Source: a candidate division LCP-89 bacterium (lineage in GTDB: Bacteria; Electryoneota; B3-LCP). From it: a DNA stretch of 64,000 nucleotides. The notes beneath the pieces are model-generated. The model searched no databases. It was given only the letters and a program-made list of their open reading frames with translations, and was not told the DNA's origin. The stretch covers positions 28,732-92,731 of the forward strand of contig JALGVT010000009.1 in NCBI GenBank assembly GCA_025774555.1, given 5' to 3'. The position numbers and the translations under genes are program-made. This document shows, piece by piece, positions 26,704-35,783 of this stretch (positions are counted from its first letter, which is position 1; every line of letters begins with the position of its first letter).

Positions 26704-27135
26704 TTATTTTTTGCCGGCATCAAGTAACGCTTCGACTGCCAGGCTGTAACCGATTGATCCCAACCCGGATATCTTCCCCTTGCAGGCAGGCGTGATGTAA
26801 GAGTGATGACGAAAGGATTCACGCGCTTCGGGCAGCGACAGGTGAACCTCGATAACGGGCAGTTCGACCGCTTTAATAGCGTCGAAAAGGGCGATGGAGG
26901 TGTGCGTGTAAGCTCCGGGATTGAATACCACTCCGTCCACTTTGCCTCTCGCATCATGCAGCCGGTCGATCAGCGCACCTTCGGAATTGGATTGGAACGT
27001 CTCGAATTTTACAGCCGGAAACTTCTTCTTCAGGCTTTTGTTTATGTCTTCTAAGGTTTCATAGCCGTAGATTTCCGGTTGGCGCGTTCCCAGCAGATTT
27101 AGATTGGGACCGTTTAAAATCAATATTACGGGCAT
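26704..27135 (-). CDS. aroQ: 3-dehydroquinate dehydratase, type II
   Basis: 143 residues, typical for type II. NGPNLNLLGTRQPEIYG contains the catalytic Tyr (Y23), and EVHLSLPEAREXFRHHS-like sequence around residue 95-110 gives the active-site His. The enzyme converts 3-dehydroquinate to 3-dehydroshikimate in aromatic amino acid synthesis. aroB lies 77 bases upstream on the same strand. GGAG precedes the ATG by 7 bases. Confidence 0.96.
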   Translation of the reverse strand: MPVILILNGPNLNLLGTRQPEIYGYETLEDINKSLKKKFPAVKFETFQSNSEGALIDRLHDARGKVDGVVFNPGAYTHTSIALFDAIKAVELPVIEVHLSLPEARESFRHHSYITPACKGKISGLGSIGYSLAVEALLDAGKK

Positions 27136-27212
27136 ATTATTACTCCACTTTGAATAATCAAGAGAGTGGGATTATTGCTATAAGCAGATGGTATCCTGGC
27201 TGATTTGATAAT

Positions 27213-28325
27213 TCAGCGATCCATCCTGCTTTTCAACTGATTGAGAACTTGATCCAACAGCTCGCTGTCTATCTGATTAGTGATGACCGGTTTGCCGACC
27301 GTTTCAAGCAATACAAAATTTGGTTTACCATCTTTGACTTTCTTATCGCTCAGAATCAGTGCTTGAAGATCATCCACACGAAATTTCAGCGCTGGTATTT
27401 TTTGCAGATAACCAGCTAGATATTCCTGAATTGCATCTGCTTCTCCCGCCGATAATCTTCCCGTTGCAAACGAAAGATCGACGGCGGCAGACATCCCCCA
27501 AAAAACTGCCTCTCCGTGTTTGAGAATAGTGTATTCCCCGGCAGTTTCGAGCGCATGACCTATGGTGTGACCAAAATTGAGAATCCGCCTCAGATCGCTT
27601 TCGCGCTCATCCTTCACCACAACGTCACCTTTGAAACGAACGCACCGCTCGATTATGCGGCAAAGGGCTCCCGAATCTATCCTGGAAATATTATCCGTGG
27701 TGAAACCGGTCAATTCCTCGTACAAATCGGCATCGCCAACCAACGCTGTTTTTACTACTTCGGCATAGCCGGAAAGAAACTCGCGCTCGTCGAGTGTACT
27801 CAGGAAATCTGTATCTATTAACACGAATTGCGGTTGATGGAAGGCACCGACCAGGTTTTTCCCTTCAGGCAGATCCACTCCGGTTTTGCCGCCCACCGAG
27901 GCATCCACCATCGCCAAAAGCGTGGTCGGTATCTGAACAAACGCAACGCCGCGCTGGTAACAGGCTGCCGTAAAACCGACGATATCCCCTACAACTCCGC
28001 CTCCGCACGCGATTAGCGTATCCCCTCGTTCAGCTCCCATATTCAGGAGAATTTGGCAAATTCTCTCAACGGTGGTCAAACGCTTCTGATATTCACCGGG
28101 CGGCAGAATGATAATATCTATTGCCGATTTCGAACACAATCCGCCAAGATCATCGCCCCAGGCGTCTGCGACATTCTTATCCGTCACCCAGAAAGCTCTG
28201 CCCCTGCCGTATTTCTTAAACTGCTCAGAGAAACGGTTGCGAACTCCGGATCCAATCAGAACCGGATAAGGTTTTGAAGGTGAATCCACTTTAACTGTAA
28301 TAATTTCTGTTGCAGGTTGTGCCAC
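27213..28325 (-). CDS. aroB: 3-dehydroquinate synthase
   Basis: 370 residues from GTG 28325, preceded by GAGGA at 8 bases; a TTG five codons earlier (28340) is possible but has a poorer ribosome site. IACGGGVVGDIVGFTAACYQRG, IPTTLLAMVDASVGGKTGVD, and the metal-binding GHTIGHALETA are AroB signatures. The NAD- and zinc/cobalt-dependent enzyme cyclises DAHP to 3-dehydroquinate. It lies directly before aroQ, the next enzyme of the shikimate pathway. Confidence 0.96.
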   Translation of the reverse strand: MAQPATEIITVKVDSPSKPYPVLIGSGVRNRFSEQFKKYGRGRAFWVTDKNVADAWGDDLGGLCSKSAIDIIILPPGEYQKRLTTVERICQILLNMGAERGDTLIACGGGVVGDIVGFTAACYQRGVAFVQIPTTLLAMVDASVGGKTGVDLPEGKNLVGAFHQPQFVLIDTDFLSTLDEREFLSGYAEVVKTALVGDADLYEELTGFTTDNISRIDSGALCRIIERCVRFKGDVVVKDERESDLRRILNFGHTIGHALETAGEYTILKHGEAVFWGMSAAVDLSFATGRLSAGEADAIQEYLAGYLQKIPALKFRVDDLQALILSDKKVKDGKPNFVLLETVGKPVITNQIDSELLDQVLNQLKSRMDR

Positions 28326-28347
28326 TATTGAATTCCTCAATCGATCA

Positions 28348-29319
28348 TCATCTCTTGAAATTAACCAGTACTTTCATTGCGTCAGGCTGGGCGGCATGTT
28401 GTAAAGCTACTTCTATCTCGTCGAACGGATACCATTCATCAATCATATCTTCAGTGGCAATTAATCCCTGCTCAATAAAACGCAACGCCGGCGCAAAAGG
28501 TCCGCAGCGAGAACCCTGCACTCTGATCTCATTGATCACCAGAGGGGTTGCATCAAGCGTCAAGCTTCCCGCATAAGTACTCTTCAGTACAAGCGTGCCT
28601 TTCGGCTTCAAGGCTTCGACGGCGATTTGAAATCCATCAGGTGAACCGGATGCTTCAACAACTATATCATATTTCCCGGGAAATGGCTTATCGTTAAGCA
28701 GGATCGCAATTCCCCACTTCTTCAAAATCCCGAGTTTAGCTTCGGATTTGCCTGCACAGAAAACATCGCAGCCATGAATCTGCAGAATGCGCGCAATCAA
28801 CATGCCCAATTTGCCGTCGCCTACCACGAGAACTTTCTTATCTGGTTCGATATGAACCTGCTCGAGGATTTCCAACGCCGCTGCAATGGGCTCAACAAAT
28901 ACCGCTTCATCATCTATTACATGATCGTGCACCGCGTGAAGGTTCTTCAGCGGCAGAGTCAGATATTCCGCAAAGGCACCATTTCTGCTTGATATTCCGA
29001 GAACAGTGCGATCCGGGCAGTGGCGTTCCATCTCCGAATGGCAAAAACTGCAAACACCGCAGCCGCAATTGATCTCGCCAACAACGCGTTTCCCGATCAG
29101 TCCGCCCTGGTAATCCTTTGCATTGACTTCGACGACCCGCCCCACAAACTCATGCCCGGGAACGCCTTTGAAATCCATGTAACCCTTCATCAACTCTTGA
29201 TCGGTGCGGCATATCCCCGCCATGCGAACCTTAATCAGCGCTTCACCATCCGCTGGAACGGGGTGAGGAATCTCGCGCAAGGCAGCTTCACCCCTTGCGT
29301 TTATAACGAATGCTTTCAA
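28348..29319 (-). CDS. Zinc-dependent alcohol dehydrogenase-like oxidoreductase (MDR family)
   Basis: 323 residues of the medium-chain dehydrogenase/reductase superfamily. MAGICRTDQELMKGY and GVPGHEFVGRVVEV carry the catalytic zinc ligands; CGCGVCSFCHSEMERHC is the four-cysteine structural zinc lobe; VLVVGDGKLGMLIARIL is the dinucleotide-binding turn. It oxidises an alcohol or polyol with NAD(P). Substrate unknown. The start is TTG at 29319, overlapping the gpmI stop as TTGA. Confidence 0.87.
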   Translation of the reverse strand: MKAFVINARGEAALREIPHPVPADGEALIKVRMAGICRTDQELMKGYMDFKGVPGHEFVGRVVEVNAKDYQGGLIGKRVVGEINCGCGVCSFCHSEMERHCPDRTVLGISSRNGAFAEYLTLPLKNLHAVHDHVIDDEAVFVEPIAAALEILEQVHIEPDKKVLVVGDGKLGMLIARILQIHGCDVFCAGKSEAKLGILKKWGIAILLNDKPFPGKYDIVVEASGSPDGFQIAVEALKPKGTLVLKSTYAGSLTLDATPLVINEIRVQGSRCGPFAPALRFIEQGLIATEDMIDEWYPFDEIEVALQHAAQPDAMKVLVNFKR

Positions 29320-30872
29320 ACCGCACAGCCCACGGTTTGCATGATGGAATGACCATCCATTTCTTCGGGCTGTTTTAATCCGAATATTTGCAGGATGGTG
29401 GGAGCGATATCGCAGAGCGCCGCCTCGGGGCGAAGTGTAATTTTGTAATGCTTATCCAGCACAAAGCATGGCACCGGATTGGTCGTGTGAGCGGTGAATG
29501 GCTGTGAGGTTGCCGGATCGACCATCATTTCGCAGTTGCCGTGATCAGCGGTCAGGATCATGGTATAATCATGCGCAAAGGCGGCTCGAAGCACCTGCCA
29601 TACTCCCGTATCTACAGTTTCAACAGCTTTAACCGCCGCTTCGATGATACCGGTATGCCCAACCATATCCGGATTAGCGAAGTTTAACACAATCAGGTTG
29701 TATTGTTCTGATGCAATCGCCTCAACCGTTTTACGCGCTACTTCCGGCGCGCTCATCTCTGGCTGCAAATCATAAGTCGCCACTTTTGGCGAAGGGATCA
29801 ATATCCGATCTTCGCCTTTAAAAACCTTCTCTTCGCCTCCGTTGAAAAAGAAAGTAACGTGAGCATATTTCTCAGTCTCGGCGATGCGCAGTTGCTTGAA
29901 TCCAGCTTTCGAGACAATTTCACCGAGGATATTGGTCAGATGCTGTGGTGGAAACAGAACCGGAAACTTGAAATCCTGCTGATACTGAGTCATGGTTACA
30001 AAGTGCAGATGGAGCGGATTAACCGGGAATTCGGCGAAATCTGGTTCGGTCAGCGCTCTGCTGATTTCTCTGGCGCGATCCGCTCTGAAGTTAAAAAAGA
30101 GGACTGCATCGCCATCCTGCATCGTTGCGATGGGCGCCCCGTTTTCCATGATGACCGAAGGTTCGACAAACTCATCGGTCACGTCGCGTTCATAGCTATC
30201 CTTGATGGCTTCTATCGGATCACTATATTGTCGCCCCTCGCCGTGCACCAAGGCAGCATACGCCTTTGCGACACGTTCCCAGCGGTTATCGCGATCCATA
30301 GCATAGTACCTGCCGATAACCGTCGCAATTTTTCCCAACCCGACCGTGGCACAGAACGATTTCAAGCGTTTCAGATGGTCAATACCTGAGTGAGGCGGCG
30401 TGTCTCTGCCATCCATCAACGCATGAACGACCAATCTGGCGACGCCCTTTTTCTTCGCTTCAGTTATCAGAGCTTCCAGATGATCCAGCGAAGAATGCAC
30501 TCCGCCGTCGCTGACCAGACCGATCAGGTGAAGTGTCGTCTGTTTATCTATCACATGATTAAAAGCGCCATTCAAGGCAACGTTCTCGCGCAGTTCTCCT
30601 CTTTCAATCGCCACATCTATCCGCGTAATGTCCTGATAGACGACGCGTCCGGCTCCGATGTTCTGATGACCAACTTCAGAATTCCCCATCTGCCCTTTCG
30701 GAAGACCCACGGCGCGCCCTGAAGCGTACACTTCACAGAGAGAATTGGCGTCAAATATCCGGTCAAGATGAGGCGTATCAGCCAGCTTAAACGAGTTTGA
30801 ATCGTCGTTGTCGATCTTTGAGAGACCGAAGCCGTCCATGATAACCAGAATTACCCGGTCTCGCTTCAGCAT
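29316..30872 (-). CDS. gpmI: 2,3-bisphosphoglycerate-independent phosphoglycerate mutase
   Basis: 518 residues, normal for the dimetal enzyme. VILVIMDGFGLSK, the phospho-serine site MGNSEVG (S65), VHALMDGRDTPPHSG, and ADHGNCEMM supply the two-metal centre and catalytic residues. Interconverts 3- and 2-phosphoglycerate in glycolysis and gluconeogenesis. The ATG at 30872 has GAGGAAG 6-7 bases upstream. Confidence 0.97.
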   Translation of the reverse strand: MLKRDRVILVIMDGFGLSKIDNDDSNSFKLADTPHLDRIFDANSLCEVYASGRAVGLPKGQMGNSEVGHQNIGAGRVVYQDITRIDVAIERGELRENVALNGAFNHVIDKQTTLHLIGLVSDGGVHSSLDHLEALITEAKKKGVARLVVHALMDGRDTPPHSGIDHLKRLKSFCATVGLGKIATVIGRYYAMDRDNRWERVAKAYAALVHGEGRQYSDPIEAIKDSYERDVTDEFVEPSVIMENGAPIATMQDGDAVLFFNFRADRAREISRALTEPDFAEFPVNPLHLHFVTMTQYQQDFKFPVLFPPQHLTNILGEIVSKAGFKQLRIAETEKYAHVTFFFNGGEEKVFKGEDRILIPSPKVATYDLQPEMSAPEVARKTVEAIASEQYNLIVLNFANPDMVGHTGIIEAAVKAVETVDTGVWQVLRAAFAHDYTMILTADHGNCEMMVDPATSQPFTAHTTNPVPCFVLDKHYKITLRPEAALCDIAPTILQIFGLKQPEEMDGHSIMQTVGCAV

Positions 30873-30908
30873 TGAATCTTCCTCAGCCGTCTTTCTCCCG
30901 ATTCGGGT

Positions 30909-31412
30909 TTAGGTGATTTCATCGTTTTTCCTGCGCCGGGTCGATTTAATAATGAGATACAGTCCGGTTATGATCAGGATAACGGGCCAGAGCTTGCTGA
31001 CCCAATAAAAGATATCGTACCAGCAGAAAGGCACGAAGAGAAGTAAAAATGCGATAGCAATTAACAATATTCCGGGAAGGAGCCTTCCCTTTCTGTCAGT
31101 GTCAAAAATGTAGTGCGCCAGAAATGCAATTCCGAGAAGAAGCAGGATTACGGGCCAAAGTTCCCACCAATCCATTAGAATGATCCGGCTGTTCTTCAGA
31201 CTGAAGAGAAGCCCGAAGAGGAAGAGGAAAGTTCCCGGGAATACTGCGCCGTGATCTTTTTGCAGTATGCCGGCTACGAAGAGTCCGATCCCGATAATCA
31301 TTAAAACCGCCGTCCAATCCAAACTGATCGGATGGTAATGGCTCACCAGAAGGATGGTGCCGATAATCAGCACAATCCACCCAAAAGTTCTTGTTCTTCC
31401 ACGATTTGCCAT
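30909..31412 (-). CDS. Small multi-helix membrane protein (LiaF-TM/DUF5668-like)
   Basis: 167 residues with about six hydrophobic helices arranged as short repeats: WIVLIIGTILLV, DWTAVLMIIGIGLFVAGIL, LWPVILLLLGIAFL, KLWPVILIITGLYLII. The W-P-V-I-L-hydrophobic-G pattern is that of LiaI/LiaF-type transmembrane domains (DUF5668). In other bacteria such proteins are found with PspC genes and sense or dampen envelope stress. Here the double-PspC gene lies 7 bases upstream, so a shared membrane-stress role is inferred. Confidence 0.75.
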   Translation of the reverse strand: MANRGRTRTFGWIVLIIGTILLVSHYHPISLDWTAVLMIIGIGLFVAGILQKDHGAVFPGTFLFLFGLLFSLKNSRIILMDWWELWPVILLLLGIAFLAHYIFDTDRKGRLLPGILLIAIAFLLLFVPFCWYDIFYWVSKLWPVILIITGLYLIIKSTRRRKNDEIT

Positions 31413-31419
31413 GATTACC

Positions 31420-32118
31420 TCAGATTAGTGGTTCTTCAGGAATGACAAAGATAAGAACAATATATACCAGCAGCGCGGCGCCGAACAATCCAAACGCAAA
31501 GAGAATCCAGATAATCCTGATGATGGTAGGGTCAAGGTTGAAATAGTTGCCCAGACCACCGCATATACCGGAAATGACGCGCTGATCGCGAGAGCGGTAC
31601 AGACGCCCCAGTTCAGGCGATGCTGCCGATTCTTCATCAGGCTTTTCGGATGACGAGGCATTCGGTGGAGGAACTGGAGTCGGTCGTGAGTTGCGCGATA
31701 ATGCCAGACCGAGCAACAGACCTAAACCAACGATGATGAAGATTGCTGAAAATGGAAACAGTCCAAACTGCCCGAATGGAAAGCAATAAATATGCAGCCC
31801 GCTCCATGAAAAAATCAGCATTATCCCCAGGATAACCAGAACTATGCCTATGACAAGCCCGGTATGGCTCTTCGGTGGCAAAGGTATTTCGGCGTCTATG
31901 CGCTGGGGGATGATGATCCAGCAGATAAGATATGCAGGGACACCGATGCCTCCCGTTAAGGCGAATAACACCCACAGCACGCGCACGATGACGACGTCGA
32001 TGTTGAAGTATTCTGCGAATCCGCCGCAGACGCCTCCGAACACTTTATAACGCACCGAACGATACAGCCTGCGTATCGTTGCAGGATCTGGTGACTTGGA
32101 TGATTCTTTGTCAGACAT
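31420..32118 (-). CDS. Tandem PspC-domain membrane protein
   Basis: 232 residues with two PspC domains. The first begins RLYRSVRYKVFGGVCGGFAE (about 15-34) and the second RLYRSRDQRVISGICGGLGN (about 165-185); each has the GGxxxYF-N-x-D-x-x-x-x-R motif and a hydrophobic pair ending IIP. Two hydrophobic segments separate them. PspC is a membrane component of the phage-shock envelope-stress response. Most PspC proteins have one domain, so the doubling is a notable variant. Followed by the LiaF-like membrane gene. Confidence 0.85.
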   Translation of the reverse strand: MSDKESSKSPDPATIRRLYRSVRYKVFGGVCGGFAEYFNIDVVIVRVLWVLFALTGGIGVPAYLICWIIIPQRIDAEIPLPPKSHTGLVIGIVLVILGIMLIFSWSGLHIYCFPFGQFGLFPFSAIFIIVGLGLLLGLALSRNSRPTPVPPPNASSSEKPDEESAASPELGRLYRSRDQRVISGICGGLGNYFNLDPTIIRIIWILFAFGLFGAALLVYIVLIFVIPEEPLI

Positions 32119-32130
32119 GATAATCGCCCC

Positions 32131-32607
32131 TTATTCGCGTTTTACGGACAAAATCTCATATTCTAATGTGCCTGCGGGCACCTGTATCGATACCTTATCG
32201 CCTGCCTTTTTCCCTATCAGCGCTTTCCCGACAGGGGATTCGATTGAGATTCGCATTTGATCTACGTCTGCCTCTTCCACAGAGACTAAAGTGTAGGTAA
32301 TCACCCGATCCCGCTTCAGATCCCGCAGTTCGACAGTGCATAACAGGGTGATTTTTTCTGGATCCAAACCTTTCGGATCGAATATCTGGGCACGAGACAA
32401 AGTGCCCTGCAGACGGGCTAAACGATTCTGCAGCATGTGCATCTCCTCTTTTGCCGCGTCATATTCGGCATTCTCGGAGAGATCACCATGTTCACGAGCG
32501 GAAGCCAATTTATTGGAAAGGCGAGGCTGCTCAATTTCGATCAGCTTTTTTAATTCGCTTTTTAGTTTTTCTATCCCCTCGCGGGACATATAGATGAATT
32601 TACTCAT
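32131..32607 (-). CDS. greA: Transcription elongation factor GreA
   Basis: 158 residues. The N-terminal coiled coil (MSREGIEKLKSELKKLIEIE to about residue 75, with ASAREHGDLSENAEYDAAKE holding the acidic tip) and the C-terminal FKBP-like domain (SPVGKALIGKKAGDKVSIQV) are complete. GreA enters the RNA polymerase secondary channel and stimulates cleavage of backtracked transcripts. It overlaps the amidase gene by 8 bases. Confidence 0.96.
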   Translation of the reverse strand: MSKFIYMSREGIEKLKSELKKLIEIEQPRLSNKLASAREHGDLSENAEYDAAKEEMHMLQNRLARLQGTLSRAQIFDPKGLDPEKITLLCTVELRDLKRDRVITYTLVSVEEADVDQMRISIESPVGKALIGKKAGDKVSIQVPAGTLEYEILSVKRE

Positions 32608-34216
32608 TTTGTTTCGACGTGGTTAATGAATGCCATATCGGCTTTTTAATTATGGGTGTTTCGGGATAGTAATATAAAGGGTGATAAACTCTGTCTAAGT
32701 TCAGTCTGGAGGTTTTGAAAAACTCCTTCAAGCCGTCATAAAGCCCTTCGGCAATTGAATCGAGAAAACGATCGTTTCGCAACAGCATCTCTTCCTCTGG
32801 ATGCATCATAAAGGCGCATTCAACGAGCACGGCTAACATCTCCGTCGGTCTGGCAAGCGCCAGGTTTTTGTAATAGAACCCATGATCCGGCAGATCAGTT
32901 GCCTCCAGTAGATTACTGTGCAGAATCCGCGCCAGTTCCCGGCTTTGTGAATGATAATAGTATACTGCGCTGCCCCGATTCTCAAAAGGATTCCTGCCGT
33001 CGGCAACTGCATTGTTGTGAATCGAAAGAATCATCTCCGCCCCATTTGCCGCGGCGAAGTCAATCCGGTCGTAGATTCCAACATTGTTATCTTCTTCTCG
33101 CGTGAGTATCACTTCCGCTCCGGCTTTTTCGAGCAGACGCTGCAAGCGCAGAGTAATTTGCAGATTAACGTCCTTTTCATTCAGACGCGTGGGTCCGATG
33201 GCGCCCAAATTCGATCCTCCATGTCCTGCGTCTAACGCTATTCTTCGCCCTCTTAACGGCTTCCGTTGTATATCTGGAGGATGGCGAAGTTTTAACACCA
33301 GGTTTCTGCCTTCATATCCCATGTCATATCCCCAGATAGTGGAGCTGTTCAGCAAGATATCAAAATGCAGCACATCGTCCCTGATCTGTTGCCATCTGAT
33401 CTCTCGTATCAGCGAATCGCGAGAATCGTAATTCACCTGATCCATTTTTGCCACCGCGCCAAACAGTTCGATTGATATCATTCTGGACTCAGGCAGATCA
33501 TCTATTAAAAAGAGCAGAGGCTCTGAAAGCGGGATTACGATTTTAGTCCATCCCTGTTCCATATATGTTCTAATGTGATTCACAACTGATTTCGGCGCAG
33601 CCGCGCTGCTGGTGTCAATATCAATAAATCGTTCCTCAACCCAGGCGTGCAAGCCATCGGTCAGGCGTACGCGGTAATAGGGATAATCGAGGGAATCTGC
33701 GACCGCCTTACACCCTTGGGGTGGAAATATCCAATATGCCCGGCAGGGAGCCGTTCTCATCACCGCGTGATTTTTCGCAATAGTGATGCGCGCAGGCAGT
33801 CGTTCAGCTTTCATCAAGAGAACAGAATCATCGACTGAAGAGACAGCAGACTCCGGGAACTGAAATGGTATGGAGTCCAGAAGTGTCCTGCCATCCAGAG
33901 CAACAGACTTGAATCGATAAGTCATGGATGCGGTATCGAGAGGGAAATATGCCAAAAACGCGCCGTTTTCCCAGACCTGCGCCTGCACGTCATTCACGAA
34001 GACCTTCGCAGAAGGCAGATTAACCGATCCAAAAGCAAAGGTCGAATCCAGCCGCGGCAGGACAAAGATAGAATCACCCTCTGCTAAGCGAGGGTAAACT
34101 ACATCCATTTTAAAGGGTTCCCACGGAATTTCAAGCGCCCGTCTATCGACGCCTCCGCAGCCGTACAACAGCAATGCGATAAACAACAGCGATAAGCCTG
34201 TTTTGATTATTCTCAT
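32600..34216 (-). CDS. N-acetylmuramoyl-L-alanine amidase (Amidase_3), lipoprotein
   Basis: 538 residues. A lipobox LLYGC (Cys at about 20) predicts membrane anchoring. After a long N-terminal region with SH3-like and AMIN-like beta segments, the catalytic domain begins RRIALDAGHGGSNLGAIGPT and has the zinc His/Glu set: the H of GHGG, a following E, ILSIHNN, and VLVECAFMMHPEEE. The domain cleaves the amide bond between MurNAc and L-Ala during cell separation and peptidoglycan turnover. It is long for an AmiC-type enzyme because of the extra N-terminal domains. Overlaps coaX by one base. Confidence 0.88.
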   Translation of the reverse strand: MRIIKTGLSLLFIALLLYGCGGVDRRALEIPWEPFKMDVVYPRLAEGDSIFVLPRLDSTFAFGSVNLPSAKVFVNDVQAQVWENGAFLAYFPLDTASMTYRFKSVALDGRTLLDSIPFQFPESAVSSVDDSVLLMKAERLPARITIAKNHAVMRTAPCRAYWIFPPQGCKAVADSLDYPYYRVRLTDGLHAWVEERFIDIDTSSAAAPKSVVNHIRTYMEQGWTKIVIPLSEPLLFLIDDLPESRMISIELFGAVAKMDQVNYDSRDSLIREIRWQQIRDDVLHFDILLNSSTIWGYDMGYEGRNLVLKLRHPPDIQRKPLRGRRIALDAGHGGSNLGAIGPTRLNEKDVNLQITLRLQRLLEKAGAEVILTREEDNNVGIYDRIDFAAANGAEMILSIHNNAVADGRNPFENRGSAVYYYHSQSRELARILHSNLLEATDLPDHGFYYKNLALARPTEMLAVLVECAFMMHPEEEMLLRNDRFLDSIAEGLYDGLKEFFKTSRLNLDRVYHPLYYYPETPIIKKPIWHSLTTSKQNE

Positions 34217-35010
34217 CAGCTGTGCCGTTCGTATAAAATGCGCAGCCCTTCCAGAACAAGAAAGGGTTCTACTTTATCTATCATTTTTGAATGTTCTGCA
34301 ATATAAGGGGCTAATCCCCCGGTGAGGATTATCTTGCCACGCTGTCCCAGCTCATCCCAAATACGGCGGCAGAGCCCTTCGAGTTTGTCCACCGCTCCGT
34401 ATAATAATCCCGCCTGTATCGACGTCTCCGTCGTATCGGCGATGACCTTCTCGGGAAAATGCAGTCGCACTTTCGGAAGCCTGGAGGCTCGCTGATGCAG
34501 TATCTTCTGAGCAAGTTCGATACCGGGTGTGATCAAACCGCCTAAGTATTCACCTTCCTCATTGATGACGTCAAACGTGGTGGCGGTGCCGAAATCAACG
34601 ACAATTAAAGGACCGCCATGCTTGGCAAATCCGGCAACCGCATTGCAGATACGATCCGCTCCAACCGCGGAAGGATCACGATAGAGTATCTTTAAAGAGG
34701 GCGTTGTATCAGCTCTTACTTCATAAGGCGTTACCTTGAAGTTATCCCGCACCATATCTGCGAATACTGACGTCATATCAGGCACGACCGAACCGATAGC
34801 AACACCATTTATCCTGCTGACGTCAACCTGTTTCGCCTTGCATAATGAAGAGATTATAATATATGCTTCATCTGCCGTGCGCGAGACGGAAGTTGTCAAC
34901 CGCCAGTTGTGGGTCAACTGACCCTTATCGAAGATTCCCAAAACGACATTGGTGTTTCCAATGTCGATAGTCATCAGCAGATCATAAGTCCCGGTCGAAC
35001 CGTTTTTCAT
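34216..35010 (-). CDS. coaX: Type III pantothenate kinase
   Basis: 264 residues. LMTIDIGNTNVVLGIF (phosphate-1 Asp), YRDPSAVGADRICNAVA and VVDFGTATTFDVINEEGEYL are the ASKHA-fold motifs of CoaX; GLITPGIELAQKILHQRASR follows. Phosphorylates pantothenate, the first step of coenzyme A synthesis. It overlaps birA by 4 bases. The pairing of coaX with birA is common across bacteria. Confidence 0.95.
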   Translation of the reverse strand: MKNGSTGTYDLLMTIDIGNTNVVLGIFDKGQLTHNWRLTTSVSRTADEAYIIISSLCKAKQVDVSRINGVAIGSVVPDMTSVFADMVRDNFKVTPYEVRADTTPSLKILYRDPSAVGADRICNAVAGFAKHGGPLIVVDFGTATTFDVINEEGEYLGGLITPGIELAQKILHQRASRLPKVRLHFPEKVIADTTETSIQAGLLYGAVDKLEGLCRRIWDELGQRGKIILTGGLAPYIAEHSKMIDKVEPFLVLEGLRILYERHS

Positions 35011-35777
35011 TCAGTTATCGTCCTCCGGATGCCGTCTGAACTCGCAATATTTTGAATAGTTCCATCATCCTGCTTTAAAATGATCTCACCGTGTTCGCCT
35101 AATCCAGTAAACACACCAATGCTCTCGCTGTCTCCCTGAGTGATGCAGAGTCTGTCGTTCAAAGCCCAGGCAGATGCGAGCCATAAACTTTTGATTTTAA
35201 TAGGATCCACCGGTTTCAATAGTGGTATCATCTCTTCAGCAGACAGAATCACCTGCTCTAATAGCGCATCGGGTGTGAACCGTTCTCCGGTGATCTCTCG
35301 AAGAGAAATCGCGCTGCCCCGCAGATGAGGCACAAAATCCTGCTCGTGCTGTAAAACATTTATACCGATACCAAGAGCAATAGCCTGACTGTTTTTTGAA
35401 TCGCGCATCACTTCAGCTAAAATCCCGCCCAGTTTACGGTTCGACCACATCAGATCGTTGGGCCATTTCAACAGTATGTTCGAAAGTATTTCATCATTTT
35501 GAACCAATTCTCCGATAGCGTTGCGGATTACCACTCCAGCCCATAAAGATGCCCACCCCCACATCTCTTCGGGTCCCTCAGGCACGATAAGAATAGACGT
35601 CCATAAGCCTTTGCCCGCGGGCGAATCCCACGAGTGTCCCTGTCTGCCTCTGCCGAGCGTCTGCTCACTCGCTGCGATAACCGTGCCCTCAACCGCACCC
35701 TGCTGAAATTGCTCTTTCAAGACTTCCTGTGTCGATGAAACCGATTCCAGCCGGAATATTTTCTTTTTAAAAACCAT
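35007..35777 (-). CDS. birA: Biotin-[acetyl-CoA-carboxylase] ligase
   Basis: 256 residues with no N-terminal helix-turn-helix, so a ligase without repressor function. ASEQTLGRGRQGHSWDSPAG (biotinyl-AMP site), LKWPNDLMWSNRKLGGILAE and IGIGINVLQHEQDF are diagnostic. It attaches biotin to a lysine of carrier proteins. The obvious client is the biotin carrier encoded at 37499-38017 just upstream. It sits 6 bases after the mutase gene. Confidence 0.95.
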   Translation of the reverse strand: MVFKKKIFRLESVSSTQEVLKEQFQQGAVEGTVIAASEQTLGRGRQGHSWDSPAGKGLWTSILIVPEGPEEMWGWASLWAGVVIRNAIGELVQNDEILSNILLKWPNDLMWSNRKLGGILAEVMRDSKNSQAIALGIGINVLQHEQDFVPHLRGSAISLREITGERFTPDALLEQVILSAEEMIPLLKPVDPIKIKSLWLASAWALNDRLCITQGDSESIGVFTGLGEHGEIILKQDDGTIQNIASSDGIRRTITE

Positions 35778-35783
35778 TGCTAT

